DNA of 64,000 nucleotides from Flavobacteriaceae bacterium (GCA_017852395.1 JAFMLE010000004.1:1-64000); one strand, 5' to 3'. Counted from the stretch's first letter, positions 20,084 through 30,017 are shown. Notes: a model not told the origin generated them from the letters alone. Program-made: numbers and translations.

Positions 20084-20112
20084 GCAGTTATTTACTCCTT
20101 GTAAATAACTGC
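20084..20112 (-). terminator. Hairpin spanning the ggt stop codon
   Basis: GCAGTTATTTA and TAAATAACTGC form a perfect 11-bp stem with a 7-nt loop. On the minus strand it covers the last codons and the TAA of the gamma-glutamyltranspeptidase gene and is followed only by ATTTACTT, a weak T tract. It may be a terminator or a 3'-end stabilising hairpin before uvrA. Confidence 0.5.
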
Positions 20113-21783
20113 TGCCGCATCATCACCACGAGGATCTGCTCCTGTAGAAAGGTTCTTTTGATCATCTACTAATATAGCATCTACACGTCCAATAATTCTA
20201 CTGTACTGTTCAGCAACATTATAGCCTTTGTCTTGAAGTGCTTTGATAAGCGCGGGATCAAATTTTCCAGGCTCCAAAATTACACTATCAGGAAGCCATT
20301 GATGATGAAAACGGGGCGCATCAACAGCCTCTTGCATGCCCATTCCAAACTCAAATACATTTAGGATGGTTTGAAAAACCGAAGTGATAATGGTCGAACC
20401 GCCGGGGGTTCCAACCACCATTGCCAGTTGCCCATCTTTTTCAACTATCGTTGGTGTCATCGAGCTCAACATTCTTTTTTGAGGCGCAATTGCATTAGCA
20501 CCACTACCTACCAATCCAAACATATTGGGCACTCCAGGCTTGCTGCTGAAGTCGTCCATTTCATTATTGAGAAAATAACCTCCTTCTTCGACAAACACCT
20601 TAGACCCATAACTGCCGTTTAGTGTAGTTGTGACCGCAACGGCATTTCCAAAACGATCAACAATAGAGTAGTGGGTCGTTTCTTCACTTTCCTCCCAAAC
20701 AATAGAACCCGGTGCAATATCCGAAGACAAACTGGCTTTTTCCCAATCAAAAGATGCCATACGACGATCTAAATAACGAGAATCAAGCAAGGAGTCTACC
20801 GGAATAGAAACAAAATCAGGATCTCCCAAAAATTTACTGCGATCGGCATAAGAACGACGTTCTGCTTCTACCATAACCTGGATTGCTTCTAACGAATTGT
20901 GTGGGTATTGTCCCAAATCATAGGGCGCTACCATCTGAAACATCTGGCCAATACATATACCACCGCTAGAAGGAGGGGCCATAGAATAAATGTTCAGATT
21001 TTTATATTTAAAATTAATAGGGGTACGCCATACAGGTTCATAATTTTCTAAATCTTCAAGGGTTATGATACCTCCAGTAGCTGCGACTTTTTCTACGAGT
21101 TGTTGTGCCACAGGTCCTGAATAAAACCCGGCTTTACCACGATCACGAATTTGCTCTAAGGTCCGTGCCATGGCTTCATTTTTGACCGTATCGCCTGCTT
21201 TATAATTCTGCGCATAAAGGGTTTGCTCACCGTTGATAAGCACAAACTCTTCACGCTTAGATGTAAAGCTTCGCGCTTGTTTTTCGGTTACTACATAGCC
21301 GTTACGAGCCAGATCAATTGCGGGTTGAATCAACGTTTCAAAAGGGAGTGTTCCCATTTTGCTATGGATTTCAAACAATCCTGCGATGGTTCCGGGTACG
21401 CCTACTGCCAGGCCTCCCAAGGTGCTTTTTCCTTCAATCACATTGCCTGCGTCATCAAGATACATGTTTTCAGAAGCTCCTGCTGGTGCCTTTTCACGAT
21501 AATCTAGAGTGCCGACTTGACCATCAGCAGTTCGGTAAACAAAAAAACCGCCACCACCAATATTTCCAGCGTTGGGATAACAAACTGCCAAAGCCAAATC
21601 CGTTGCAATCATCGCATCATAGGCAGTACCACCACGGGCTAAAATAGAAACTCCAATCTTAGAAGCCTCTTCACGTGCTGAGACTACCGCAGCCTCAATT
21701 TTTTTGTCTGTTGAAGTACAGGATAACAAAAAGCTACCCAACAAGCATATTGTAATTTTTGATACAGAAAAAAAGGTTTTCAT
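20092..21783 (-). CDS. ggt: Gamma-glutamyltranspeptidase, lipoprotein form
   Basis: 563 residues beginning with a lipoprotein signal whose lipobox is LLSC near residue 22. The protein is one precursor of a large and a small subunit; the autocatalytic Thr is the first Thr of TTHYSIVD at about 369. Other family marks are GGNIGGGGFFVYR-like glycine-rich sequence near 77, EAERRSYADRS, and GTPGGSTIITS near the C-terminus. It removes or transfers the gamma-glutamyl group of glutathione in the periplasm. The start overlaps the stop of the acpH-like gene (ATGA). Confidence 0.94.
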   Translation of the reverse strand: MKTFFSVSKITICLLGSFLLSCTSTDKKIEAAVVSAREEASKIGVSILARGGTAYDAMIATDLALAVCYPNAGNIGGGGFFVYRTADGQVGTLDYREKAPAGASENMYLDDAGNVIEGKSTLGGLAVGVPGTIAGLFEIHSKMGTLPFETLIQPAIDLARNGYVVTEKQARSFTSKREEFVLINGEQTLYAQNYKAGDTVKNEAMARTLEQIRDRGKAGFYSGPVAQQLVEKVAATGGIITLEDLENYEPVWRTPINFKYKNLNIYSMAPPSSGGICIGQMFQMVAPYDLGQYPHNSLEAIQVMVEAERRSYADRSKFLGDPDFVSIPVDSLLDSRYLDRRMASFDWEKASLSSDIAPGSIVWEESEETTHYSIVDRFGNAVAVTTTLNGSYGSKVFVEEGGYFLNNEMDDFSSKPGVPNMFGLVGSGANAIAPQKRMLSSMTPTIVEKDGQLAMVVGTPGGSTIITSVFQTILNVFEFGMGMQEAVDAPRFHHQWLPDSVILEPGKFDPALIKALQDKGYNVAEQYSRIIGRVDAILVDDQKNLSTGADPRGDDAAAVIYKE

Positions 21784-22385
21784 ACCGGTCTAAAATTTTG
21801 GTTTAAGATATGAAGTTTCTCTTGAGAAAATTTTTTTAAAACTTCAAAAAAACTAAAAAAATCATGCTCCACTTCTGTGTAGTTTTCGACAAGCCAGTCA
21901 ACAGATCGGTCCATCTGACATTCAAACTTTGCACGGCGACTCATCTGACTCAAAATCGATCGTAATCCCTCCAAATCAGCATATTGAACTAACCAATTGT
22001 GCTTTCGAATCACAGGGATGAGTTGTTGTATTTTTTGGGGGAGTTGCGTTTTATGGGCGTCCAAAAGACAATAAAAATTGGCGCTATAAAGTGTTAAAGG
22101 CGTGGATGAATAACGATCCCAATGTGCTGCTAAAAAATGATCATAAACGAGATCTACAATGACCCGACTATAATGACGATGAACAGGAAAAAGCAAGCGC
22201 ACATGCTTTTTAAAAACAGGGTGTGCATCGGTGAAACTATCAATTTCACGATGCAACAAAACTCCAATTTGCCAAACTACTGGCAATTCCATATACCGGT
22301 TGCCTTTTAAAGCATCAGCAATAAAATTGCCAATTTGCACTCCAGGATTATTTTCAGAAAGATAAAGATGCGCAAGATAGTTCAC
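21780..22385 (-). CDS. Acyl carrier protein phosphodiesterase (AcpH) family protein
   Basis: 201 residues. MNYLAHLYLSENNPGVQIGNF followed by ADALKGN is the typical AcpH opening; HREIDSFTDAHPVF and VDLVYDHFLA carry the HD-like metal ligands. AcpH removes the 4'-phosphopantetheine arm from ACP in E. coli; the distant Bacteroidota homologues are untested as far as I know. The start codon is GTG 22385. It is coupled to ggt by a 4-nt overlap, though no functional link is obvious. Confidence 0.85.
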   Translation of the reverse strand: MNYLAHLYLSENNPGVQIGNFIADALKGNRYMELPVVWQIGVLLHREIDSFTDAHPVFKKHVRLLFPVHRHYSRVIVDLVYDHFLAAHWDRYSSTPLTLYSANFYCLLDAHKTQLPQKIQQLIPVIRKHNWLVQYADLEGLRSILSQMSRRAKFECQMDRSVDWLVENYTEVEHDFFSFFEVLKKFSQEKLHILNQNFRPV

Positions 22386-22443
22386 GCTTCTAAACTAGGC
22401 TATTTTGAATTGAAAGGAACACTTTTAACCCTAAATTTCTAAC

Positions 22444-22451
22444 TATCTTTG
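22444..22451 (+). promoter_or_regulatory. -7 box of glmM (TATCTTTG, 4 nt before ATG)
   Basis: TATCTTTG, then TCCT, then the ATG of glmM. The spacing implies that transcription starts at or next to the A of ATG. Confidence 0.65.
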
Positions 22452-22455
22452 TCCT

Positions 22456-23835
22456 ATGACTTTAATTAAATCCATTTCAGGAATTCGAGGAACCCTTGGC
22501 GGAAAACCCGGAACCAATTTGACACCCATTGATGCAGTTACTTTTGCAGCAGCCTACGGCACACTATTGATTGAAGAGTCTCCAGACCAAAAGATATGTG
22601 TTGTGATTGGTAGAGATGCCAGACCTTCGGGTCAAATGGTACAGCAATTAGTCCAAAATACGCTTATAGCTTTAGGAATAGATGTCATTGATTTGGGGCT
22701 ATCGACTACCCCTACAGTCGCTATGGCAGTACCACATGCCAAAGCGCAAGGAGGAATTATTTTGACCGCCAGTCACAATCCCATCGAATGGAATGCATTA
22801 AAATTACTCAATAGCGCTGGTGAATTTATCAGTGCCCAACAAGGTCAAGCCGTTCTAGATAAAGCCTCTTTGCTAGATTTTGCCTTTGCACCCGTTGAAA
22901 AAATAGGAAAAATAATTCCCGATACTACCGCTTTACAGTCGCATATAACAGCTGTTTTGAAGTTGCAGTACACCCAAGCCGAAGCCGTTAAATACAGGGC
23001 GTTTAAAGTTGTGGTAGATGGCGTCAATTCTTCTGGGGGAATCGCCATTCCATTACTGTTAGAACAACTGGGGGTAGAAACCATAAAAATACACTGCGAA
23101 CCTAATGGTATGTTCCCACACAATCCAGAGCCATTGGCAGAACACCTAACCGATTTATCCGAAGCGGTTGTTGCGCATCAAGCCGACCTAGGCATTGCCG
23201 TTGACCCTGATGTAGATCGCCTGGTTTTTGTGGATGAGAATGGAACTGTTTTTGGAGAAGAATATACTTTGGTCGCCTGCGCCGACTACGTTTTGTCCAA
23301 AACACCAGGGCCAACGGTCTCCAACCTGTCCTCTTCACAAGCTTTGCAAAAAGTCACAAAAACGTATAAGCAACACTATTCGGCGGCAGCAGTAGGAGAG
23401 GTCAACGTGGTCGAAGAAATGAAAAAACAAAACGCCATAATCGGAGGCGAAGGCAACGGTGGAGTCATTTTGCCCGAGCTTCACTATGGCAGGGATGCAC
23501 TCGTGGGTGTTGCTCTTTTTCTATCTCACCTTGTCGAACAACAAAAAACAGCCTCCGAACTACGTGCGTCGTACCCTAACTATTTTATGGTTAAAGAAAA
23601 GGTGACACTTACACAAGACACTCCGGTAGACGCAATTCTAAAAATTATTGCCTCCAAAAACCAAGACCAAAAGATCAATTTAGTTGATGGAGTCAAAATA
23701 CAATTTGATAATTCTTGGGTGCATCTTAGAAAATCAAATACCGAGCCGATCATCAGAATTTATACAGAAGCACCAACATTGGATGAAGCAACAAAATTGG
23801 CACAGGATTTTAAGCAACTGATTACGAAGCTTTAA
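22456..23835 (+). CDS. glmM: Phosphoglucosamine mutase
   Basis: 459 residues of the alpha-D-phosphohexomutase family. The phosphoserine loop TASHNP is at about 104-109, the Mg-binding DPDVDR loop near 250, the sugar-binding GEGNGG near 335, and the phosphate-binding RKSNTEP near 425. It converts glucosamine-6-phosphate to glucosamine-1-phosphate for UDP-GlcNAc, which feeds peptidoglycan and lipid A. GlmM is chosen over a phosphoglucomutase because of its length and close fit to Bacteroidota GlmM. It ends with a 14-nt overlap with the convergent acyltransferase. Confidence 0.92.
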   Translation: MTLIKSISGIRGTLGGKPGTNLTPIDAVTFAAAYGTLLIEESPDQKICVVIGRDARPSGQMVQQLVQNTLIALGIDVIDLGLSTTPTVAMAVPHAKAQGGIILTASHNPIEWNALKLLNSAGEFISAQQGQAVLDKASLLDFAFAPVEKIGKIIPDTTALQSHITAVLKLQYTQAEAVKYRAFKVVVDGVNSSGGIAIPLLLEQLGVETIKIHCEPNGMFPHNPEPLAEHLTDLSEAVVAHQADLGIAVDPDVDRLVFVDENGTVFGEEYTLVACADYVLSKTPGPTVSNLSSSQALQKVTKTYKQHYSAAAVGEVNVVEEMKKQNAIIGGEGNGGVILPELHYGRDALVGVALFLSHLVEQQKTASELRASYPNYFMVKEKVTLTQDTPVDAILKIIASKNQDQKINLVDGVKIQFDNSWVHLRKSNTEPIIRIYTEAPTLDEATKLAQDFKQLITKL

Positions 23836-24712
23836 CCGGTTTGAGATGCCGATGTTTAAACCGATTGTGCGACCATAAATATTGTGTTGGGTCTTTGTAA
23901 ATCTGTGCTTCCAACAATTCAATAAAGGTGTCTGTTATTTCATTGGTCTTTGTTTCCTTAGACTGATCGCTGATAACCTTAAATGTGACTTCATAAAACC
24001 CCCTTTTTACACGCTGAATATCTGCAAAAACCACAGGGATATTGTATTCACGAGCGATACGCTCAGCTCCCGTAAAGACAGGGACATCTACCCCCAAAAA
24101 AGTACGCCAATAGCTTTTGGGCTTAGGCCTTGGTGATTGATCACTAGCAAATCCATAATGACCATAAATGTGTTTCTTTTGGTGTTTGGCAATCGTTTCT
24201 ATAGTCTTAAATCTTGGGATCAAATCCGCACGATATTTTTTTCTGATTTTTCGAATCAAACGATCAAAATAGGGATTGGAAAGTGGTGAGTATATGCCAT
24301 AGGGGGTATTGTCTAACCACAAGCCCAAAGACAACATCCATTCCCAGCTGGAGTAGTGGCCACATATGATGATCGTGCTTCGGTTTTGTTTTTCAAAACC
24401 GCGGAGCACCTCGATATTTTTTGGAATTAACCGTTTTTTTATTTCTCGATTTGGTAGCGTAATTCCTTTTATAATTTCTAAAAACAAATCACACATATGC
24501 CTATAAAAAGACCGAGATACTCGATTGACTTCCTTTTCAGAATAGTTGGGAAACGCCAATCGTATGTTCTGATGAATCATTTTTTTTCGGTACCCAATAA
24601 CACGCCCCAAAAAAAAACTTAGTAGATCCGAAAAAGCATAAAAAACCGGAAAGGGCAATAGAGATATGATCAGCAAAATCGGGTAGGTCAATACAAAGAC
24701 GAGGAAATGCAC
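23822..24712 (-). CDS. LpxL/HtrB-like lipid A acyltransferase
   Basis: 296 residues with an N-terminal membrane segment (LVFVLTYPILLIISLLPFPVF). The catalytic motif is the HX4E in GHYSSWEW near residue 117, followed by DQSPRPKPKSYWRTFLG. LpxL-type enzymes add a secondary acyl chain to lipid A at the inner membrane, consistent with the lpxA/C/D genes later in the window. The start is GTG 24712. A TATATTTG box lies 18 nt upstream, back to back with the rhomboid promoter. Confidence 0.9.
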   Translation of the reverse strand: MHFLVFVLTYPILLIISLLPFPVFYAFSDLLSFFLGRVIGYRKKMIHQNIRLAFPNYSEKEVNRVSRSFYRHMCDLFLEIIKGITLPNREIKKRLIPKNIEVLRGFEKQNRSTIIICGHYSSWEWMLSLGLWLDNTPYGIYSPLSNPYFDRLIRKIRKKYRADLIPRFKTIETIAKHQKKHIYGHYGFASDQSPRPKPKSYWRTFLGVDVPVFTGAERIAREYNIPVVFADIQRVKRGFYEVTFKVISDQSKETKTNEITDTFIELLEAQIYKDPTQYLWSHNRFKHRHLKPVKAS

Positions 24713-24730
24713 GTATATTGATTTAGGCTA

Positions 24731-24738
24731 CAAATATA
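24731..24738 (-). promoter_or_regulatory. Probable -7 box of the LpxL-like gene (TATATTTG)
   Basis: Minus-strand TATATTTG lies 18 nt before the GTG start in the 54-bp divergent intergenic region shared with the rhomboid gene. Confidence 0.5.
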
Positions 24739-24754
24739 TGTAGATAGTTTAGCA

Positions 24755-24762
24755 TATCTTTG
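24755..24762 (+). promoter_or_regulatory. -7 box of rhomboid gene (TATCTTTG, 4 nt before ATG)
   Basis: TATCTTTG, then AAAA, then ATG. It has the same 4-nt spacing as at glmM and tsaE. Confidence 0.65.
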
Positions 24763-24766
24763 AAAA

Positions 24767-25414
24767 ATGTCAATATCTCTAGCTGTTGGGCTTTTAATTG
24801 CAGTTACTGTTCTGGTATCCTATAAAGGTTTTAAGGATTATGCGTTTTTTGACCGTTATAAATTCAATATAAAAAGCATCCGAAGCGGGCAATGGTATCG
24901 ATTGTTGAGCACGGCCTTTTTGCATGTCGATCAACAGCATTTGCTTTTCAACATGATTACACTTTATTTTTTTGGAGATGCTGTTTTACAACCCTTTGGC
25001 AGTTTGGTCTTTTTTGGAATTTACATTTTGAGTGTATTTGGCGGCAGTGTCGTCGCTTGGGCATACCACAATGATACACCTCATTACACTGCAGTTGGTG
25101 CGAGTGGAGGCGTAGTGGGCATTTTATTTAGTGCCATTTTGATACACCCCGATATGCAATTGGCTTTTCTCTTTTTCCCAATACCCATTCCAGGCTTTGT
25201 TTTTGCCATTGGCTATCTGGCGTATACCCTCTATGGGATGAAACGTCAAAATGATCTTATCGGACATACAGCCCATATGGGGGGCGCACTTTTTGGGGTT
25301 TTAATAACCTTGATGGTCTCTCCAGACCTGATTGTCAATCAGTCTAATATTGTGCTGATTTGTTTGGCAGCGGTTGTTGTATTGGCTTTTTTACTGTGGA
25401 GAAAAAAAACCTAA
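24767..25414 (+). CDS. Rhomboid family intramembrane serine protease
   Basis: 215 residues, about six transmembrane segments. The catalytic Ser is in GASGG (Ser113) and the catalytic His in AHMGGALFG (His170); HVDQQHLLFNM in the first loop and helix 2 is also family-typical. It cleaves membrane proteins within the bilayer; its substrates are unknown. The stop overlaps the convergent TlpA-like stop by 4 nt (CTAA). Confidence 0.94.
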   Translation: MSISLAVGLLIAVTVLVSYKGFKDYAFFDRYKFNIKSIRSGQWYRLLSTAFLHVDQQHLLFNMITLYFFGDAVLQPFGSLVFFGIYILSVFGGSVVAWAYHNDTPHYTAVGASGGVVGILFSAILIHPDMQLAFLFFPIPIPGFVFAIGYLAYTLYGMKRQNDLIGHTAHMGGALFGVLITLMVSPDLIVNQSNIVLICLAAVVVLAFLLWRKKT

Positions 25415-26517
25415 GGCTGACTTAAGAGTTCTGTCAACTTTTTTTCAAGTTGCATCCCTCGCAAATCTTTACCAACAATAACTCCATTTTCATCCAATAT
25501 AAACATGGCCGGTATCGCACTGACTTTATAGGCTTGTGCAATAGGATCCTTCCAATACTGAAGATGCGAGACATGATCCCAAGTCAGACCATCATCAGCA
25601 ATCGCTTGAATCCATTTTGATTTTTCTTTGTCTAGGGATACGCTAATAATATGCAAGCCCTTATCCTTTAGCTTGTTGTAGGTGCGTACCAAATTTGGAT
25701 TTTCGACTCGACAGGGGCGGCACCAAGAGGCCCAAAAATCAATAACGGTTATTCGACCCAATGCATTGTTTAGGTTCAATTGCTTACCATCAGGTGTGGG
25801 TGCGTCAAAATCTGGAGCAGTGCTTCCAATTGCGGTTGGGTCTGCAGGTTGATCGACCAATGACTTTAACCGAATGCCAATGCTACTGTTTTTTAAGCGA
25901 TCAGAATACGAAGCATAGTATTCTTGTGCTTCTTTGGGGGTGATGGATTTATTGACCAAATACCGCTCTAAAATCAAAAGTGAAATAAAAGAGTCTGTAT
26001 GTGTAGAGATAAATGATAATTCGTATTTCTTAATCTGTTCTTGTACATCATTGAACTGTTGTTGCAAGTCTTCAACAAGTAGATTATCTCCTCTTACACT
26101 TGCCTGCTGCATGTCTTGACGGATTCCATTAATGGAATTGATATAGGCTTTGGTTTCCGCTCTATAGGTCATAAAATCGTCATTTGAACGTGTGCCTTTG
26201 GCTATAGAGCTGCTCAAACTGTCTTTAAACAACGTTACTGCAATGGTTCCCTTTTCTGCGATAAAAGGAAAATTGAGATTGATCCCTTCTACTGCTAAAA
26301 AATTTATTTCAGGAAAATCTAATTTTGATGAAAATTTGAAAACACCCTCAGACACCAAACTCGTATCAACAACCTGAGGTTGATTGTTTGCATCCGGAAC
26401 AATCAAATATATTTGTTTTCCATTGACAGCATCAATAGTTCCTTTAATTTTAAGATCAGAACTCATGTTGCTGCACGACATGAGTACCAAGGATAGTGTT
26501 ATAAGAGAATATTTCAT
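25411..26517 (-). CDS. TlpA-like thiol-disulfide lipoprotein with DUF4369 domain
   Basis: 368 residues from ATG 26517 (an alternative ATG is at 26526). The track's longer ORF runs into aroC and is not real there. MKYSLITLSLVLMSC is a lipoprotein signal. The N-terminal part (LKIKGTIDAVNGKQIYL) fits DUF4369; the C-terminal thioredoxin fold has FWASWCRPC with the redox pair near 266/269. It probably acts in periplasmic thiol redox. A TATCTTTG box lies upstream. Confidence 0.9.
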   Translation of the reverse strand: MKYSLITLSLVLMSCSNMSSDLKIKGTIDAVNGKQIYLIVPDANNQPQVVDTSLVSEGVFKFSSKLDFPEINFLAVEGINLNFPFIAEKGTIAVTLFKDSLSSSIAKGTRSNDDFMTYRAETKAYINSINGIRQDMQQASVRGDNLLVEDLQQQFNDVQEQIKKYELSFISTHTDSFISLLILERYLVNKSITPKEAQEYYASYSDRLKNSSIGIRLKSLVDQPADPTAIGSTAPDFDAPTPDGKQLNLNNALGRITVIDFWASWCRPCRVENPNLVRTYNKLKDKGLHIISVSLDKEKSKWIQAIADDGLTWDHVSHLQYWKDPIAQAYKVSAIPAMFILDENGVIVGKDLRGMQLEKKLTELLSQP

Positions 26518-26541
26518 CACTTGCATGTTTTCATTTACTTG

Positions 26542-26549
26542 CAAAGATA
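26542..26549 (-). promoter_or_regulatory. Probable -7 box of TlpA-like gene (TATCTTTG)
   Basis: Minus-strand TATCTTTG lies 15 nt before ATG 26526 and 24 nt before ATG 26517. Its position argues against the much longer start in the ORF track. Confidence 0.6.
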
Positions 26550-26627
26550 GTAAATGACCTATACTTATCAGTACGTAAAAATGCATTCTGGGAATTGAAA
26601 AAACCAAATTACTCTTAATTGTTTGTC

Positions 26628-26635
26628 TATATTTG
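26628..26635 (+). promoter_or_regulatory. Probable -7 box of aroC (TATATTTG)
   Basis: TATATTTG lies 15 nt before ATG 26651. It covers the TTG that the ORF track uses as a start, which supports the shorter AroC. Confidence 0.6.
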
Positions 26636-26650
26636 TGGATATCGCAAATT

Positions 26651-27721
26651 ATGGCTGGTAATATTTTTGGAAACGTTTTTCGTTTAACCACTTTTGGTGA
26701 ATCACATGGCCCCGCATTGGGAGGCGTTATAGATGGTTGCCCTGCAGGGATCTCGATTGATATAGAAGCTGTACAGGCTGAATTAAATCGACGAAAACCA
26801 GGACAGTCAGCCATCGTTACACAACGAAAAGAACCCGATACCGTTGAGTTTTTTTCAGGAATTTTTGAAGGGCAAACAACAGGCACTCCCATCGGTTTTG
26901 CAATTCACAATACCAATCAAAAGTCTAAAGATTACAACCACATAAAAGACAGTTTTAGACCCTCACATGCCGATTATGTATATGACCAAAAATACGGTGT
27001 ACGCGATTATCGTGGGGGTGGGCGAAGTTCTGCACGAGAAACCGCTTCTCGAGTGGTTGCTGGAGCCATTGCAAAACAATTTTTAAAAGACATTAAAATC
27101 AATGCCTTTGTTAGTGCCGTTGGTTCAATAAAGGTTGATGGCGATTATACCGCATTAGATTTTTCTCAAATAGAATCTAATCCTGTGCGCTGTCCAGATC
27201 CGGCCAAAGCCGAAGAAATGGAATCGTATATCAAAAAAATAAGAAAAGAAGGGGACACCGTCGGAGGAGTGGTGAGTTGTGTTATACAAAATGTGCCCAT
27301 TGGACTTGGAGAACCCGTTTTTGATAAATTACATGCTGCACTCGGAAGCGCCATGTTGTCTATTAATGCCGTTAAAGGTTTCGAATATGGCAGTGGATTT
27401 GATGGTGCAAAAATGACCGGCAGCCAACACAATGATCTTTACAACCAAGATGGCACCACAAAAACCAATTATTCTGGTGGAATACAAGGGGGTATTTCGA
27501 ACGGAATGGCTATTTATTTTAATGTGGCTTTCAAACCGGTAGCCACCATAATGCAAACCCAAGAAACCCTTAATAATAAAGGCGAATTTGTAGATATGCA
27601 AGGCAAAGGTCGTCATGATCCTTGTGTTGTACCACGTGCAGTACCCATTGTTGAGGCCATGGCAGCGCTTGTTTTGGCTGATTTTATGCTTTTAAAACGA
27701 CTTAATAACAACCAATTATGA
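26651..27721 (+). CDS. aroC: Chorismate synthase
   Basis: 356 residues from ATG 26651. [20 protein letters not shown] is the classic AroC N-terminus, so the TTG 18 nt earlier is rejected. Other signatures are [15 protein letters not shown], the conserved [11 protein letters not shown], and [10 protein letters not shown]. It converts EPSP to chorismate, the last shikimate step, using reduced FMN. The stop overlaps the start of the symporter gene (ATGA). Confidence 0.97.
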   Translation: MAGNIFGNVFRLTTFGESHGPALGGVIDGCPAGISIDIEAVQAELNRRKPGQSAIVTQRKEPDTVEFFSGIFEGQTTGTPIGFAIHNTNQKSKDYNHIKDSFRPSHADYVYDQKYGVRDYRGGGRSSARETASRVVAGAIAKQFLKDIKINAFVSAVGSIKVDGDYTALDFSQIESNPVRCPDPAKAEEMESYIKKIRKEGDTVGGVVSCVIQNVPIGLGEPVFDKLHAALGSAMLSINAVKGFEYGSGFDGAKMTGSQHNDLYNQDGTTKTNYSGGIQGGISNGMAIYFNVAFKPVATIMQTQETLNNKGEFVDMQGKGRHDPCVVPRAVPIVEAMAALVLADFMLLKRLNNNQL

Positions 27722-29028
27722 AAAAACTAGCCCTTCATTGGCAAATTCTCCTCGGCATGCTTACCGGTGTACTTTTGGGAGTTTTGCTTTCTTACACTTC
27801 GTTTGGACCCAATTTTATCAAAGATTGGATAAAACCTTTTGGAACTATTTTTATCAACCTACTAAAATTGATTGCCATGCCCCTGATTTTGGCATCATTA
27901 ATTAAGGGAGTGTCCGATCTCAAAGACATTTCCAAATTGTCCAAAATGGGCGGGCGTACCATCGGCATATACCTTTGTACAACGATTTTGGCCGTTGTGT
28001 TGGGATTGGTTTTGGTCAATACCATCAAGCCCGGTAACAACATCAAAGAAGAAACCCGCGAAGAACTGATGCTTGCCTATGAAGAAGGCGCGAGTGCTAA
28101 ACGTGCAGTCGCCCAACAACAACGTGAGGCGGGTCCGCTACAACCCCTAGTTGATATTGTTCCAAGCAATATTTTTGAGGCCACGACAAACAATCGCAAT
28201 ATGCTGCAGGTCATATTCTTTGCTGTATTTTTTGGAATTGGGTTAATTCTAATTCCTCAAGACAAAGCAGCCCCAGTAAAGGCTTTTTTTGATGCATTCA
28301 ATGAAGTAATTCTAAAACTTATCGACCTCATAATGCTGGCAGCCCCCTATGGTGTGTTTGCACTTCTTGCTGCTCTAGTGGTCGAATCACCAAGTTTGGA
28401 TCTCTTCCAGGCCTTAGGCATGTATGCAATAACACTACTCATTGGTTTAGCATTGATGATTGTTGTTTACATTGTTTTGGTTAAAATATTTACAGGACGA
28501 TCACCAAGTTTTTTTATGAACGGAATCGCACCTGCCCAATTACTTGCCTTTTCTACCAGCTCGAGTGCAGCCACCCTACCTGTAACCATGGAACGTGTAG
28601 AAGAGCATCTTGGTGTTGACGAAGAAGTTGCAAGTTTTGTTTTACCAATAGGAGCGACCATCAACATGGATGGCACTAGTGTTTATCAAGCCGTTGCCGC
28701 AGTTTTTATTGCACAAGCGTTTGGTCTCGATCTAACGTTAGGTACGCAGTTAGGGATCATTCTAACAGCAACTTTAGCGTCTATAGGCGCAGCAGCCGTG
28801 CCTGGTGCTGGCATGGTTATGTTAGTTATTGTATTGGGTCAGGCAGGCATTCCTGAGGCTGGACTTGCATTGATTTTTGCAATTGATAGACCGCTTGATA
28901 TGTGTCGTACAATCACCAATGTAACAGGTGATGCAGCCGTATCAATGATGGTGGCCCACTCGTTTGGAAAACTCAAAGAAGAACCACACGAAAAAAAGTG
29001 GGATGATAACTACCCCACCAAAGGGTGA
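27718..29028 (+). CDS. Dicarboxylate/amino acid:cation symporter (DAACS family)
   Basis: 436 residues with eight or so transmembrane segments and the re-entrant loops of GltPh/DctA-type carriers. Visible hallmarks are the serine-rich [13 protein letters not shown] (HP1 tip), the Na-binding TINMDGTS, and the [14 protein letters not shown]2 segment. It imports glutamate, aspartate or C4-dicarboxylates with Na+ or H+; the exact substrate cannot be read. It is translationally coupled to aroC by ATGA although the roles are unrelated. Confidence 0.93.
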   Translation: MKKLALHWQILLGMLTGVLLGVLLSYTSFGPNFIKDWIKPFGTIFINLLKLIAMPLILASLIKGVSDLKDISKLSKMGGRTIGIYLCTTILAVVLGLVLVNTIKPGNNIKEETREELMLAYEEGASAKRAVAQQQREAGPLQPLVDIVPSNIFEATTNNRNMLQVIFFAVFFGIGLILIPQDKAAPVKAFFDAFNEVILKLIDLIMLAAPYGVFALLAALVVESPSLDLFQALGMYAITLLIGLALMIVVYIVLVKIFTGRSPSFFMNGIAPAQLLAFSTSSSAATLPVTMERVEEHLGVDEEVASFVLPIGATINMDGTSVYQAVAAVFIAQAFGLDLTLGTQLGIILTATLASIGAAAVPGAGMVMLVIVLGQAGIPEAGLALIFAIDRPLDMCRTITNVTGDAAVSMMVAHSFGKLKEEPHEKKWDDNYPTKG

Positions 29029-29105
29029 TTCCTCCATTACTGATTACGTTCAAATTTTAGCGAATCGTTTTTAAGACAACTTTTTAGATTTTGAATACCA
29101 CACCA

Positions 29106-29600
29106 ATGATCGAAATTTTTATAACAGGAGGGACTTTTGACAAAGAGTACAACGAAATAACAGGTACGCTTTTTTTTGAAAACACCCACCTCCCAAAAAT
29201 GCTCGAACGTAGCCGTTGTCGTTTGCCCATCAAAGTCTCTAAACTTATGATGAAGGACAGTTTAGAACTTGTAGATGAAGATCGTTTGAAATTGTGCAAT
29301 CACATTGCAACATCCAACGCGGACCAAATTGTTGTAACCCATGGCACGGATACCATGGTTGAAACCGCACGATTTATTGCTGATCAAAATATTGCTTCAA
29401 AAACCATAATCCTCACAGGAGCCATGATTCCCTATGCTTTTGGGAGTTCTTCCGATGGTTTTTTTAATTTGGGCTGTGCCTTATCCTTTGTGCAATGCAA
29501 ACCAAACGGGGTATATGTAAGCATGAATGGTCAGTGTTTTGATTGGCATAACGTTGCAAAGAATAAAGAAAAAGGATTTTTTCATCCGCTCCAAGAATAA
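29106..29600 (+). CDS. Asparaginase-like protein, N-terminal domain only
   Basis: 164 residues from ATG 29106 (the track uses an upstream TTG). It has the first catalytic Thr motif ITGGTFD near the start and the second, THGTDTMVETA, near residue 80, then LTGAMIPYAFGSSD-like sequence. It stops where the second domain of a full L-asparaginase (about 330 residues) would begin. Such one-domain forms are a known family, not obviously a broken gene; the activity is uncertain. It abuts the convergent DCC gene without a gap. Confidence 0.82.
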   Translation: MIEIFITGGTFDKEYNEITGTLFFENTHLPKMLERSRCRLPIKVSKLMMKDSLELVDEDRLKLCNHIATSNADQIVVTHGTDTMVETARFIADQNIASKTIILTGAMIPYAFGSSSDGFFNLGCALSFVQCKPNGVYVSMNGQCFDWHNVAKNKEKGFFHPLQE

Positions 29601-30017
29601 CTACGATTCTATAAAGCGATTTTTTTGCTCCGGATTTGGAATTGGACAATCCGTGTAGGGTTTAAAAAAACGGTATCTGTTTTTAGCAACACCACGATAC
29701 ATCCAATCGGTTATGAATGTTGGCAATACTGAAAAAACAAGAAAAATTCGACTGATTCCTCTCAATCTTTTGAGAATTTGAAATACCGCCTGAGATTCGA
29801 CCCAAAAGGCTTCACCAGGTTTCCACAATATCAATGATTGTGTATAGTCCAGGTTGCGGTCGTTGGTAAATTGCTTTCCAAAAGTACCTTGAAGTGCGGC
29901 AAAATAAAATTGCTGTTTGTGGTCCTGTGCAATAACATAACGCACTGCCCAGTGACAAAGAGGGCATTGTCCGTCATAAAAAACGATATAGCCATTTAGA
30001 TACGGGTCGACATTCAT
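29601..30017 (-). CDS. DCC family thiol-disulfide oxidoreductase-like protein (DUF393)
   Basis: 138 residues with VFYDGQCPLC near residue 12, the DxxCxxC that names the family, and the downstream aromatic region (YFAALQG, DWMYRGVAKNRYRFF). The enzymatic role is not well defined. The start overlaps the mutS2 stop (ATGA), so it is cotranslated with mutS2. Confidence 0.88.
   Translation of the reverse strand: MNVDPYLNGYIVFYDGQCPLCHWAVRYVIAQDHKQQFYFAALQGTFGKQFTNDRNLDYTQSLILWKPGEAFWVESQAVFQILKRLRGISRIFLVFSVLPTFITDWMYRGVAKNRYRFFKPYTDCPIPNPEQKNRFIES

Noticed and set aside
26518-26892. Long N-terminal extension of the TlpA-like ORF
   Set aside because: It runs antisense through the aroC start; the lipoprotein signal and TATCTTTG box place the start at 26517 or 26526.
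29106-29600. Truncated pseudogene of L-asparaginase
   Set aside because: The ORF ends cleanly with a stop, both catalytic Thr motifs are kept, and single-domain asparaginase-like proteins are a known family.
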